Shown piece by piece: positions 17,746 through 26,397 of a stretch of 64,000 bases of DNA. The stretch's first letter is position 1, and every line of letters starts with the position of its first letter. The position numbers were made by a program, and so were the translations under genes. This DNA comes from Bacteroidales bacterium (GTDB lineage Bacteria; Bacteroidota; Bacteroidia; Bacteroidales; VadinHA17), in contig JANTGF010000001.1 of NCBI GenBank assembly GCA_024763075.1, positions 54,900-118,899 of the forward strand, read 5' to 3'. The notes under the pieces were generated by a model, which was not told where the DNA came from, searched no databases, and saw only the letters and a program-made list of their open reading frames with translations.

Positions 17746-18807
17746 TTATCTTTCCAGATACTGCTTGTCATAATAATTTTCGTAATCTCCTGAAATAACA
17801 TTCTGCAGCCAATCGTTATTATTCAGGTACCATTCAACAGTTTTTGCCAATCCCGTTTCAAAATTCAACGCAGGTTCCCATCCGAGTTCTCCGGAAATTT
17901 TGGAAGAATCAATAGCATATCTCAGATCATGGCCAGCCCTGTCCTTCACAAAAGTGATCAGTTGTCCGGATGTTTCGGGTTTCCGGTTTAGTTTCCGGTC
18001 CATGATTTCGCATAGTTTAGTGATCAGGTCAATATTTTTCCATTCGTTGTTTCCCCCGATATTATAGGTTTCTCCTTTTCGTCCTGAATGATAAACCAGG
18101 TCAATAGCCGCGGCATGATCTTCCACATACAACCAGTCCCTGATATTTTCACCCTTACCATAAACAGGGATTTGCTTCATGTTCAGAATATTATTTATTA
18201 CCAGTGGAATTAGTTTCTCCGGAAATTGGTTTGGTCCGTAATTATTGGAGCAATTGGAAACCACAACAGGCAATTTATATGTATGGGAAAAGGCCCTCAC
18301 AAGATGGTCGGAACTCGCTTTTGATGCAGAGTACGGACTGCGGGGATCGTACGGGGTTTTCTCTGTAAAAAGTCCGGTATCTCCCAGTGACCCATAAACT
18401 TCATCTGTTGAAATATGATAAAAGCAATCGAATTCCCCTCCTCTGTCCATAAGTTCCCTTGAGGCAGTAAGCAGATTCCCGGTACCAATTACATTGGTAT
18501 GAACAAATTCCATAGGATTTGTAATGGACCGGTCCACATGCGATTCGGCCGCAAGATGAATGACACCGCTAAAATTATACTTGTCAAATAATTTTCTGAT
18601 AAATTCCTGATCTACAATATCTCCTTTAATGAAAGTATAATTGGGTTCATGTTCAATATCTTTCAGGTTTTCCAGATTCCCGGCGTAAGTAAGTTTGTCC
18701 AGATTAAAAATCTGATATTGAGGATACCTTTTTACAAATCTTCTCACAACATGTGAGCCAATAAACCCGGCTCCACCTGTGATCAGTATTTTCTTAATAA
18801 TTCCCAT
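17746..18807 (-). CDS. rfbB: dTDP-glucose 4,6-dehydratase
   Basis: Extended short-chain dehydrogenase that converts dTDP-glucose to dTDP-4-keto-6-deoxyglucose. The NAD motif GGAGFIGSH, the active-site STDEVYG (Thr-Asp-Glu) and YSASK (Tyr-x3-Lys) are present, as is the SNNYGPNQFPEKLIPL signature. The start is placed at 18807 (MGIIKKILITGG), 17 bases after the galE stop. An upstream ATG at 18858 would add 17 unusual residues and overlap galE. It is the last gene of the minus-strand nucleotide-sugar run. The rfbA, rfbC and rfbD partners are not in the window. Confidence 0.93.
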   Translation of the reverse strand: MGIIKKILITGGAGFIGSHVVRRFVKRYPQYQIFNLDKLTYAGNLENLKDIEHEPNYTFIKGDIVDQEFIRKLFDKYNFSGVIHLAAESHVDRSITNPMEFVHTNVIGTGNLLTASRELMDRGGEFDCFYHISTDEVYGSLGDTGLFTEKTPYDPRSPYSASKASSDHLVRAFSHTYKLPVVVSNCSNNYGPNQFPEKLIPLVINNILNMKQIPVYGKGENIRDWLYVEDHAAAIDLVYHSGRKGETYNIGGNNEWKNIDLITKLCEIMDRKLNRKPETSGQLITFVKDRAGHDLRYAIDSSKISGELGWEPALNFETGLAKTVEWYLNNNDWLQNVISGDYENYYDKQYLER

Positions 18808-18824
18808 TGGTTTAAGATTTAGTT

Positions 18825-19856
18825 TTACGGATTCAGGCTCCGGTAATGTTTCTCCCATTGCCAGGCTGTTCTCACAGCTTCATCCAGAGAACTTTTGGTT
18901 TTCCATCCAAGTTCATTGTTTGCCAGTGTAGTATCTGCCCAAATTTGCTCAATGTCACCAGGCCTCCTTTTTGCAACTTCATAATTTAGTTTTACTCCTG
19001 ATACCTTTTCGAATGATCTTATCATTTCAAATACAGAAACCCCGTTTCCTGTTCCCAGGTTAAAAACTTCAAAGTTTGCTTTGTTCTTGTCAGTGAGTAA
19101 TCGTTCAATGGCAACCACATGAGCCTTCGCCAGGTCAACCACATGCAGGTAATCCCGAATGGCAGAACCATCAGGAGTATTGTAATCATCACCAAAGACC
19201 CTTAGTTTATCACGAATGCCTATGCCTGTTTGAGTTATGAAAGGAACCAGGTTATCCGGTACTCCCAATGGAAGTTCACCAATCAGGGCGGTAGGATGCG
19301 CTCCGATAGGATTAAAATACCGGAGTGAGATGGCCCGGTTAAAATCAGATGCGTCCATGGTATCCCTTATGATTTCTTCAGATACTTGTTTTGTATTTCC
19401 ATAAGGAGAAGATGCAGGCAAAATGGGGGTATTTTCAGTAACCGGAAGTTCTTTAGCCTGACCGTAAACCGTACAGGAAGAGGAGAAAACCAGATTTGAA
19501 ATATGAAACTTCTCCATATTCTCGAGGATATTCATCAATGAAACCAGATTATTTCTGTAATACTTCAGTGGATTTTCAACCGACTCACCTACTGCTTTTG
19601 ATGCGGCAAAATGAATAACCGCAGCAATATCAATATTTTTCTTAAAAAAAGAATAAACTCTTTCCCTGTCGCAAAGATCAAATTTCTCAAATGCCGGACG
19701 GATACCGGTAATTGCCTGAATACCATCAAGAGAATCAATGCTGGAATTGGAAAGATTATCTACAATTACCACATCATAATTTTTTTCCTGAAGTTCAACT
19801 ACAGTATGTGACCCGATATATCCGGCTCCTCCGGTAACTAATACTTTTTTACTCAT
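18825..19856 (-). CDS. galE: UDP-glucose 4-epimerase
   Basis: Interconverts UDP-Glc and UDP-Gal (and perhaps the N-acetyl forms). The N-terminal GGAGYIGSH motif, SSSCTVYG, and PYGNTK with Y152 and K156 (YxxxK) are present; 343 residues is the usual GalE length. It is preceded by its own -7 box (19879-19886), so it may be transcribed separately as well as from the upstream wbp-like genes. rfbB follows. Confidence 0.93.
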   Translation of the reverse strand: MSKKVLVTGGAGYIGSHTVVELQEKNYDVVIVDNLSNSSIDSLDGIQAITGIRPAFEKFDLCDRERVYSFFKKNIDIAAVIHFAASKAVGESVENPLKYYRNNLVSLMNILENMEKFHISNLVFSSSCTVYGQAKELPVTENTPILPASSPYGNTKQVSEEIIRDTMDASDFNRAISLRYFNPIGAHPTALIGELPLGVPDNLVPFITQTGIGIRDKLRVFGDDYNTPDGSAIRDYLHVVDLAKAHVVAIERLLTDKNKANFEVFNLGTGNGVSVFEMIRSFEKVSGVKLNYEVAKRRPGDIEQIWADTTLANNELGWKTKSSLDEAVRTAWQWEKHYRSLNP

Positions 19857-19878
19857 TATAAGTGCTTGATTTAAAATA

Positions 19879-19886
19879 CAAATTTA
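19879..19886 (-). promoter_or_regulatory. -7 box before galE
   Basis: The minus strand reads TAAATTTG, 22 bases before the galE ATG, within the 130-base gap that separates galE from the dehydrogenase gene. It suggests an internal promoter for galE-rfbB. Confidence 0.45.
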
Positions 19887-19986
19887 CAAATAAAACCGCT
19901 TTATGTACTTAAAAAACAACAGGTACACAAAACGGTTTGTATAAATTTGGAAAACAGTGCTTTACGCAAATCTGAAAAAAACAGAT

Positions 19987-21276
19987 TTATAAGCTCCAGT
20001 AGGTAATATCCTTAATTTTCCCCCTGTAAATGCCTTTAATGTCTATCAATAAGCCATTCTCATTGAGGATTGATTTAAAATAATCTTCATCCAGATCAAG
20101 ATATTCTTTATGATTAACAGCTATAACAATTGCATTGTAGTTTTTCCCGTTTTTCTCTTTGATCTCAAAGCCATATTCTTTCTTAACTTCTTCCGGATCT
20201 GCATAAGGATCCGTAACTTCCACATTCAGACCAAATGAATGAAGTTCATTCACGATATCCACAACTTTGGAATTCCTGATATCACTTACATTTTCCTTAA
20301 AAGTTGTTCCCATAATCAGTGTTTGGGAATCTTTCAGGTTTGTACCTGAAGCAATCAGCTTTTTTACGATCTGTTTGGCAACATATCCACCCATAGAATC
20401 ATTGATAAACCGGCCTGAATTGATCATCTGGGCATGATATCCCAGTTCCTTTGCCTTGTAAGTCAGGTAATAAGGGTCAACACCAATACAATGTCCGCCA
20501 ACCAGTCCCGGAAAAAACTTCAGGAAATTCCATTTGGTACCTGCCGCTTCCAGCACTTCATAGGTATTAATATCCATCCGGCTGAAAATAATAGATAACT
20601 CATTCATAAACCCGATGTTTATGTCACGCTGGGTGTTCTCAATGATCTTAGCTGCTTCAGCAACCTTGATGGAACTCGCCCTGTGAACTCCGGCAGTGAT
20701 AATCATTTCATAGACCCGGGCAATTTCGTCCAGAGATTCATCATCACTTCCGGAAACTACTTTTACAATTTTGGTGAGTGTGTGCTCATGGTCTCCAGGG
20801 TTGATTCTTTCGGGAGAAAACCCCACTTTAAAATCATCCTGAAATTTCAATCCGGAAGTTTTTTCAAGTAAAGGAATGCATTCTTCTTCAGTACATCCCG
20901 GATAAACAGTTGATTCATAAACAACGTAATCTCCTTTTTCTAAAACATTGCCTACCGTTTTTGTTGCCGCCAGCAAAGGGGTCAGGTCGGGCAGGTTATG
21001 GTCATCAATCGGAGTGGGTACTGCAATGATGTGAAAAGAAGCTTTCTTAAGATCTTCAGGATTGGAAGTAAGAAGAATATCTGTATTGTCAAATGCTTCT
21101 GAAGGCAGTTCATTGCTGGGATCAATCTTCTTTTTCATCAAATCTACCCGTTCCGGTTTAATGTCAAACCCTATAACCGGTACTTTTTTTGCAAATTCCA
21201 ATGCAATCGGAAGGCCTACATACCCCAGACCAATGAGTGATATAGCTTTTTCTTTGTCTTTAATTTCCTGATACAT
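19987..21276 (-). CDS. UDP-N-acetyl-hexosamine 6-dehydrogenase (WbpA/TviB-like)
   Basis: NAD-dependent oxidation of a UDP-HexNAc to the uronic acid. The N-terminal motif ISLIGLGYVGLPIA, catalytic Cys263 in GLVGGHCIGVDPYYL, and the C-terminal MGTTFKENVSDIRNS identify the UDP-glucose/GDP-mannose dehydrogenase superfamily, of the WecC/WbpA/TviB branch. The neighbouring WbpB-, WbpD- and WbpE-like genes make UDP-GlcNAc the most likely substrate, giving UDP-GlcNAcA. Exact substrate is inference. Gap to the upstream oxidoreductase gene is 12 bases. Confidence 0.88.
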   Translation of the reverse strand: MYQEIKDKEKAISLIGLGYVGLPIALEFAKKVPVIGFDIKPERVDLMKKKIDPSNELPSEAFDNTDILLTSNPEDLKKASFHIIAVPTPIDDHNLPDLTPLLAATKTVGNVLEKGDYVVYESTVYPGCTEEECIPLLEKTSGLKFQDDFKVGFSPERINPGDHEHTLTKIVKVVSGSDDESLDEIARVYEMIITAGVHRASSIKVAEAAKIIENTQRDINIGFMNELSIIFSRMDINTYEVLEAAGTKWNFLKFFPGLVGGHCIGVDPYYLTYKAKELGYHAQMINSGRFINDSMGGYVAKQIVKKLIASGTNLKDSQTLIMGTTFKENVSDIRNSKVVDIVNELHSFGLNVEVTDPYADPEEVKKEYGFEIKEKNGKNYNAIVIAVNHKEYLDLDEDYFKSILNENGLLIDIKGIYRGKIKDITYWSL

Positions 21277-21288
21277 AATAATAGGTTT

Positions 21289-22254
21289 TTAGTCAATATT
21301 TTTACACAAAGGATGAAAATCTCCTTTCAGTCCAACAGGCTTTGCATTTCTTATATTATAAACGGTTTCAATGGGCTTCCTGACCTGTTCAATTCCAAAT
21401 CCTTCTCCTGCAAGTATATGCTCATAGCTCTTTGTATGCAGATCAGTAAATCCTTCACTAAATTCAAATTCTTCTCCATCCAGTTTCAATGACCGGTAAG
21501 TTCTAAGCCCTGTTTGTTTAATTTTCTCCGGGATATCATTATAATCAACACTCAACAACCACCTTACTCTGGCATTTTTCAGCTTAAGGAAACCGGCAAC
21601 TTTATTATCCTTGGAAATATGAACAACATTTTCGGTGATATCACCAAATATCCAGGACAACATATCAAAGAAATGTACTCCAATATTGGTAGCAACTCCT
21701 CCGGACTTTGACATTTCTCCTTTCCAGGAGAAAAAATACCAGTTTCCCCGGCTGGTTATGTAAGTAAGGTCAATGTCATAGATTTTATTTTTGGGCCCGT
21801 TTTCAATTCTTTTTTTCAATGCCATTACGGATGGGTGAAGTCGTAACTGTAAGATATTGAAAACTTTTCGGCCGGTTTCTATTTCAAATTCCTGCAAAGC
21901 ATCTACATTCCATGGATTCAGGACCATGGGTTTTTCACAAATGGCATTGGCCTGCTGCCTTAATGCAAAACGAATATGGGAATCGTGCAAATAATTGGGC
22001 GAACATATACTCACATAGTCTGTGTGTTTTCCTTCTCTTTTTAATTTATCAAGGTGTCTGTCAAAGCGTTCAAATTCTACAAAAAAGTCAGCTTCAGGGA
22101 AATACTGATCGATTACCCCCACACTGTCAAAAACATCAAGTGCAGCATTCATATGATTTCCGGTTTCCTTAATGGCTTTAAGGTGTCTTACGGCAATGTA
22201 TCCGGCTACACCTATGATGGCAAAATTCTTTGGTTCAGCACTCATTGTATTCAT
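21289..22254 (-). CDS. Gfo/Idh/MocA oxidoreductase, WbpB/WlbA-like
   Basis: Predicted UDP-N-acetyl-glucosaminuronate 3-dehydrogenase. The N-terminal Rossmann segment is FAIIGVAGYIAVRHLKAI; CEKPMVLN is the EKP motif with the catalytic Lys. ILQLRLHPSV and GGVATNIGVHFFDML match WlbA-type enzymes, and 321 residues fits. An internal ATG at 22245 (MSAEPKNF) is an alternative start. It supplies the 3-keto sugar for the aminotransferase encoded upstream in the operon. Confidence 0.87.
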   Translation of the reverse strand: MNTMSAEPKNFAIIGVAGYIAVRHLKAIKETGNHMNAALDVFDSVGVIDQYFPEADFFVEFERFDRHLDKLKREGKHTDYVSICSPNYLHDSHIRFALRQQANAICEKPMVLNPWNVDALQEFEIETGRKVFNILQLRLHPSVMALKKRIENGPKNKIYDIDLTYITSRGNWYFFSWKGEMSKSGGVATNIGVHFFDMLSWIFGDITENVVHISKDNKVAGFLKLKNARVRWLLSVDYNDIPEKIKQTGLRTYRSLKLDGEEFEFSEGFTDLHTKSYEHILAGEGFGIEQVRKPIETVYNIRNAKPVGLKGDFHPLCKNID

Positions 22255-22318
22255 TTAATCAGCTTGGTAAAATTAATAATAGAAAGCTTGTTATTTAGTA
22301 TTTTTTGACGAACAGCAT

Positions 22319-22900
22319 TTAATCGTTGATAATTGAGACATTTCCGTCCTTCAACAAATATTCTTCTTTACTTTCCGGGCAAACAGCCTTATTTTCGTTA
22401 TCGAAATGAAGGCGGTGTCCAAACCGGCTCATAAAACCTACATGTTTACCCGGATTTCCTACTACAAGAGAAAATGGTTTAACGTCTTTTGTAACTACTG
22501 CTCCGGCACCAATAAAAGAGTATTCTCCCAGAGTAATACCGCATATGATAGTAGCATTTGCACCAATTGAGGCACCTTTTGAAACCAGCGTTTTCAGGTA
22601 TTCACTTTTTCGGTTTACAGCACTCCGTGGGTTAATCACATTCGTAAAAACCATTGAAGGACCAAGGAAAACATCATCTTCACAGATCACTCCGGTATAT
22701 ATGGAGACATTATTCTGCACTTTGACATTATTCCCCAGAACAACATCCGGAGATACAACTACATTCTGGCCGATATTACAATTTTCACCTATTTTACTTC
22801 GGGTCATGATGTGCGTAAAATGCCAGATGCGGCAGCCTTTTCCAATCTGGCATCCTTCATCAATTACGGCAGTTTCGTGAGCAAAATAATTCTTTTCCAT
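22319..22900 (-). CDS. Hexapeptide N-acetyltransferase, WbpD/WlbB-like
   Basis: Left-handed beta-helix acetyltransferase of 193 residues: CQIGKGCRIWHFTHI, KIGENCNIGQNVVVSPDV and GASIGANATIICGITLGEYS are consecutive hexapeptide turns. The length and the HFTHI segment match the enzymes that acetylate the 3-amino group of UDP-GlcNAc(3NH2)A. It starts 3 bases after the aminotransferase stop, which indicates coupled translation. Confidence 0.88.
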   Translation of the reverse strand: MEKNYFAHETAVIDEGCQIGKGCRIWHFTHIMTRSKIGENCNIGQNVVVSPDVVLGNNVKVQNNVSIYTGVICEDDVFLGPSMVFTNVINPRSAVNRKSEYLKTLVSKGASIGANATIICGITLGEYSFIGAGAVVTKDVKPFSLVVGNPGKHVGFMSRFGHRLHFDNENKAVCPESKEEYLLKDGNVSIIND

Positions 22901-22903
22901 AAA

Positions 22904-24037
22904 TTACAATGTATTCAAAACTTCAATAAAAGTTTTAGTAATGTGCTGAATCTGTGTATCCGTCAGTTCCGTATGTATGGGAAGGGAAATTACCGATTCA
23001 CTCAGTTGGTTTGTTATCTCAAAGTCTGCTTCACTATATTCAGGCCGGGAATAAGCTTTTTGCCTGTGAATGGGCACCGGATAGTAGATCATAGCAGGTA
23101 CTTTACTTTCCATCATCCTTTTCTGGAGCAAATTCCTGTCAATCCCTTTGGTTTTTAATGTATATTGATGATATATATGATCTGACCACGATACTTTTGC
23201 CGGAGTAATAAGATTTTCATGATTACCCAGAATTGTATCATATTGTTCAGCGGCAATTTTACGTGCACTGTTATATTCATCCAGATATTTCAGCTTGACG
23301 TTTAATATGGCTGCCTGTAGGGTGTCCAGACGTGAATTTACACCAATGTAATCATGATAATACCGGGTTTTCATCCCATGATTCACAATGTATCTTAATT
23401 TTTCTGCCAGTTCATCATTATTTGTAAAAATCGCTCCGCCGTCACCATAGGCACCCAGGTTCTTTGACGGGAAAAATGAGGTACAACCCATATCTCCGAT
23501 GGTACCTGCTTTTTTACTCTCTCCTGAATTGAAATGGTATGTGGCACCGGTTGCCTGAGCGGTATCTTCAATTACCTTTAGACCGTATTTAGCTGCAATT
23601 TTCAGAATTTCTTCCATATTTGCACACTGCCCAAACAGATGAACAGGAATAATAGCTTTTGTATTTTTATTTATAGCATTCTCCAGGGCTTCAATGTCTA
23701 TGGTAAAATGATTTGGGTCCACATCCACCAAACGGGGTGTAAGTCCAAGCAATGCAATTGTTTCAACGGTGGCTACAAATGTAAAATCAGGGGTGATCAC
23801 TTCATCTCCCGGTTTTAAATCCAGCGACATTAAAGAAACCTGTAGAGCATCCGTTCCGTTTCCACAAGGAATAACATGCTTTACACCCAGATAATTCTCT
23901 AAATTACCGGCAAATTCTTTTACTTCGGGTCCGTTAATGAATGAAGTTGATTCCAGTACTTTACGGATTGCCTGGTCAACCTCATTCTTTATTTTATCAT
24001 ACTGACCCTTCAGGTCAACCATTCTTATTTCAGCCAT
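22904..24037 (-). CDS. DegT/DnrJ/EryC1 aminotransferase, WbpE/WlbC-like
   Basis: PLP-dependent sugar aminotransferase that would convert the 3-keto uronic acid to the 3-amino sugar. The PLP lysine is K192 in TSFFPSKNLGAYGDGG; PCGNGTDALQ, EDTAQATGA and the C-terminal LPIHTELT segment are typical. Length 377 residues. First gene of the minus-strand run, with an imperfect -7 box (TATTTTCG, 24069-24062) just upstream. Confidence 0.9.
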   Translation of the reverse strand: MAEIRMVDLKGQYDKIKNEVDQAIRKVLESTSFINGPEVKEFAGNLENYLGVKHVIPCGNGTDALQVSLMSLDLKPGDEVITPDFTFVATVETIALLGLTPRLVDVDPNHFTIDIEALENAINKNTKAIIPVHLFGQCANMEEILKIAAKYGLKVIEDTAQATGATYHFNSGESKKAGTIGDMGCTSFFPSKNLGAYGDGGAIFTNNDELAEKLRYIVNHGMKTRYYHDYIGVNSRLDTLQAAILNVKLKYLDEYNSARKIAAEQYDTILGNHENLITPAKVSWSDHIYHQYTLKTKGIDRNLLQKRMMESKVPAMIYYPVPIHRQKAYSRPEYSEADFEITNQLSESVISLPIHTELTDTQIQHITKTFIEVLNTL

Positions 24038-24276
24038 AAATAACGACTTTAACTTTAAGTGTACGAAAATAGTGAAATATGTTGCATTTTAATCAAAAAA
24101 ACAGATCGTTTTAGCATCTTTTTTAAGCTTTTCATTCATTTCTTAAAAATACAAGGTGTTAAAACTCAAAATAAAAATATTTATGTAACAATATGACTTA
24201 GAATTGCGTAACTCAAAACAGTATCCCTTTTATCAAATTTTTTCGTAAAAAGTAAACTTTTTCATTTTCAATTTTA

Positions 24277-24284
24277 TATTTTTG
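24277..24284 (+). promoter_or_regulatory. -7 box touching the start of the HU/SPOR gene
   Basis: TATTTTTG matches TAnnTTTG and ends one base before the ATG at 24286. If used, transcription would begin inside the first codons, which argues for translation from the TTG at 24307. The rest of the 248-base divergent gap shows nothing else recognisable. Confidence 0.4.
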
Positions 24285-24285
24285 T

Positions 24286-25341
24286 ATGAAACAAAAAAAG
24301 TTCAAATTGGACATTTCAAATAATATTAAGGACTTATTATACCGCCACGATTGTGTTATTCTCCCGGGCTTTGGAGGATTTGTGGCTAACTATAAACCGG
24401 CGGCGGTCGATTATGACCGGAATATTTTTTCACCACCTTCTAAAAACATCAGTTTTAACAGCCAGCTAACACACAATGATGGTTTACTGATCAGTGATGT
24501 TTCTTATTCCTCCGGGCTGGCTTATCTGGATGCAAAACGAAATGTTGAAGCTTATATCAGGGAACTTAAATCACAATTGGAAAAGGGAAGGAAAGTTATT
24601 ATTGAAGAACTTGGAGCTTTCCATTATGATAAACAAAAGCTACTTCAATTTGAACCGGATAAACTGAAGAATTATTTAATTGATTCATTCGGCTTGTCCA
24701 CTTTTGAGTTTTCTTTACTGGAGGAATATGATGTCAGGAAAAGAATCCAGCCAAAACTCAGGACTCCTGAAAAAAATATCAGAAGACAAAAGATACTGAG
24801 AAGAACACTTATTGCTGTTCCCCTGCTGGCTGCACTGGTATTGATTCCTTTGAAAACCAATCTTCTGAAAACAAATACGCTGTCCTTTCATCCTGTTAAT
24901 AAGAATACGGAAATAGTTAACAACCCTTCCAACCCGGTAGTTCAGGAAGAAGCGGGTTTTGTTGCTTCGGAACAGCGGACAACTTCCAGGGAAGATATTG
25001 ACAAAAAAGAAACAGATGTTTCGGAAGAAGCCGATGTCAGGGCTGAAAAAACTACTCCAGAAAATACGGTGGAAAGTTTGGAAAATATTATACCTGTTTC
25101 TGTTCCCGAAAAAAGATACGATATTGTAGCGGGAAGTTTTAAAGAAAAACAAAATGCTTCCCGGTTAAGTAATTCTCTTTTAAATGAGGGCTATGCAACG
25201 GAATTATTAGAAGCTCCAAATGGTTTTTATCGTGTACTTATTGCTGGTTCTCCCACCTTCACGGTAGCCCGCAAGGAAATGTATAAATTCAGCTATAGTC
25301 ACCCTGGTGAAGATTACTGGCTATTGAAGCGGAAGTTTTAG
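24286..25341 (+). CDS. HU-CCDC81 and SPOR domain envelope protein
   Basis: The 351-residue protein has an N-terminal pair of HU-like domains of the Bacteroidota HU-CCDC81 type (IKDLLYRHDCVILPGFGGFV at 14-33, then NVEAYIRELKSQLEKGRKV). These are followed by a single transmembrane helix (about 184-203), a polar linker and a C-terminal SPOR domain (KRYDIVAGSFKEKQNASRLS onward) that binds denuded peptidoglycan. This architecture suggests a protein bridging cytoplasmic DNA or partners to septal cell wall, possibly in division. The ATG 24286 start adds MKQKKFK before the domain; TTG 24307 is an alternative because a -7 box touches the ATG. Confidence 0.85.
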   Translation: MKQKKFKLDISNNIKDLLYRHDCVILPGFGGFVANYKPAAVDYDRNIFSPPSKNISFNSQLTHNDGLLISDVSYSSGLAYLDAKRNVEAYIRELKSQLEKGRKVIIEELGAFHYDKQKLLQFEPDKLKNYLIDSFGLSTFEFSLLEEYDVRKRIQPKLRTPEKNIRRQKILRRTLIAVPLLAALVLIPLKTNLLKTNTLSFHPVNKNTEIVNNPSNPVVQEEAGFVASEQRTTSREDIDKKETDVSEEADVRAEKTTPENTVESLENIIPVSVPEKRYDIVAGSFKEKQNASRLSNSLLNEGYATELLEAPNGFYRVLIAGSPTFTVARKEMYKFSYSHPGEDYWLLKRKF

Positions 25342-25481
25342 AGCAGTTTATACAGGTTACCGGATTTCATATTATTCTTTACTTTATTTCAAACTCTGTA
25401 AAAAGAGTCACAGGTATTGACAGGATATTTTATGTATCCTGAAGTAGTTTTGACTTTATATTTCAGTAAAAAATCAAATTT

Positions 25482-26309
25482 ATGAAAATTGCATTAATTC
25501 AACAGGCGGCCACACCAAACAGAAAAGCAAACAGGGAAAAAGGAATGGAAGCGGTAAAGGAAGCGGCTTCAAACGGGGCTAAGATCATTTGTTTCTCAGA
25601 ACTGGCATTTGATCCTTTTTATCCTCAGGTTCCTGCCACTCAGAAAGAACTGGATCTGGCAGAGCCTGTGCCCGGTCCTACTACATTGCTTTTTTCCAGA
25701 CTTGCAAAGGAGCTGAGTGTAGTGATCGTACTTAATTTGTTTGAGAGAGATGGTGAGCACACCTTCGACACTTCTCCTGTAATAGATGCGGATGGAACTT
25801 TATTGGGTACAACACGAATGATTCATATTACGGAATACCCCTGTTTCCATGAGCAGGGTTATTATCATCCGGGCGATTACGGAGCCCCCGTGTATAATAC
25901 AAAATATGGCAAAATCGGGGTAGCAATCTGTTATGACCGGCATTATCCTGAATACATGCGGGCTCTGGGACTGAAAGGTGCGGAAATCGTTTTTATTCCT
26001 CAGGCAGGGGCCATTGATGAATGGCCGGAAGGCTTGTATGAGGCTGAATTACAGATTCCTGCATTTCAAAATGGTTATTTCACCGCACTTTGCAACCGGG
26101 TAGGAAAGGAGTCTTATCTGACATTTTCAGGAGAGTCTTTTGTATGCAATCCCGCCGGAAAAGTAATTGATCAGGCAGCCAAATTAAAGGAAGAAATTCT
26201 TTATTCCGAAATTGACCTTAGTCAGTGCAGGACCTCTCATGCAAAACGTCTTTTCTACCGTGACCGGCGCCCTGAGCTGTATGCAGACTGGCTGGGAGGA
26301 GAATTGTAA
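25482..26309 (+). CDS. Carbon-nitrogen hydrolase (nitrilase superfamily)
   Basis: A 275-residue nitrilase-fold protein closest in motif pattern to N-carbamoylputrescine amidase or beta-ureidopropionase. The catalytic Glu is E40 (CFSELAFDPF) and the Cys is C150 (AICYDRHYPE). The segment that normally carries the catalytic Lys (RKMHIPD in relatives) reads RMIHITE, so by eye the Lys is replaced by Met113. Activity and substrate are therefore uncertain. It stands alone between the HU/SPOR gene and the sensor kinase gene, and no polyamine or pyrimidine-catabolism genes adjoin it. Confidence 0.85.
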   Translation: MKIALIQQAATPNRKANREKGMEAVKEAASNGAKIICFSELAFDPFYPQVPATQKELDLAEPVPGPTTLLFSRLAKELSVVIVLNLFERDGEHTFDTSPVIDADGTLLGTTRMIHITEYPCFHEQGYYHPGDYGAPVYNTKYGKIGVAICYDRHYPEYMRALGLKGAEIVFIPQAGAIDEWPEGLYEAELQIPAFQNGYFTALCNRVGKESYLTFSGESFVCNPAGKVIDQAAKLKEEILYSEIDLSQCRTSHAKRLFYRDRRPELYADWLGGEL

Positions 26310-26373
26310 AATTACTGTTGATTGTTTTGGTGATGTAATGTGCAGCTGATTTTCAGGATCTGTAAAAATTTAC

Positions 26374-26381
26374 TAAATTTG
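26374..26381 (+). promoter_or_regulatory. -7 box before the TPR sensor kinase gene
   Basis: TAAATTTG matches TAnnTTTG and lies 16 bases before the ATG at 26398. No -33 box is seen at the expected distance. Confidence 0.45.
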
Positions 26382-26397
26382 TTAGAAATCCTTACAG

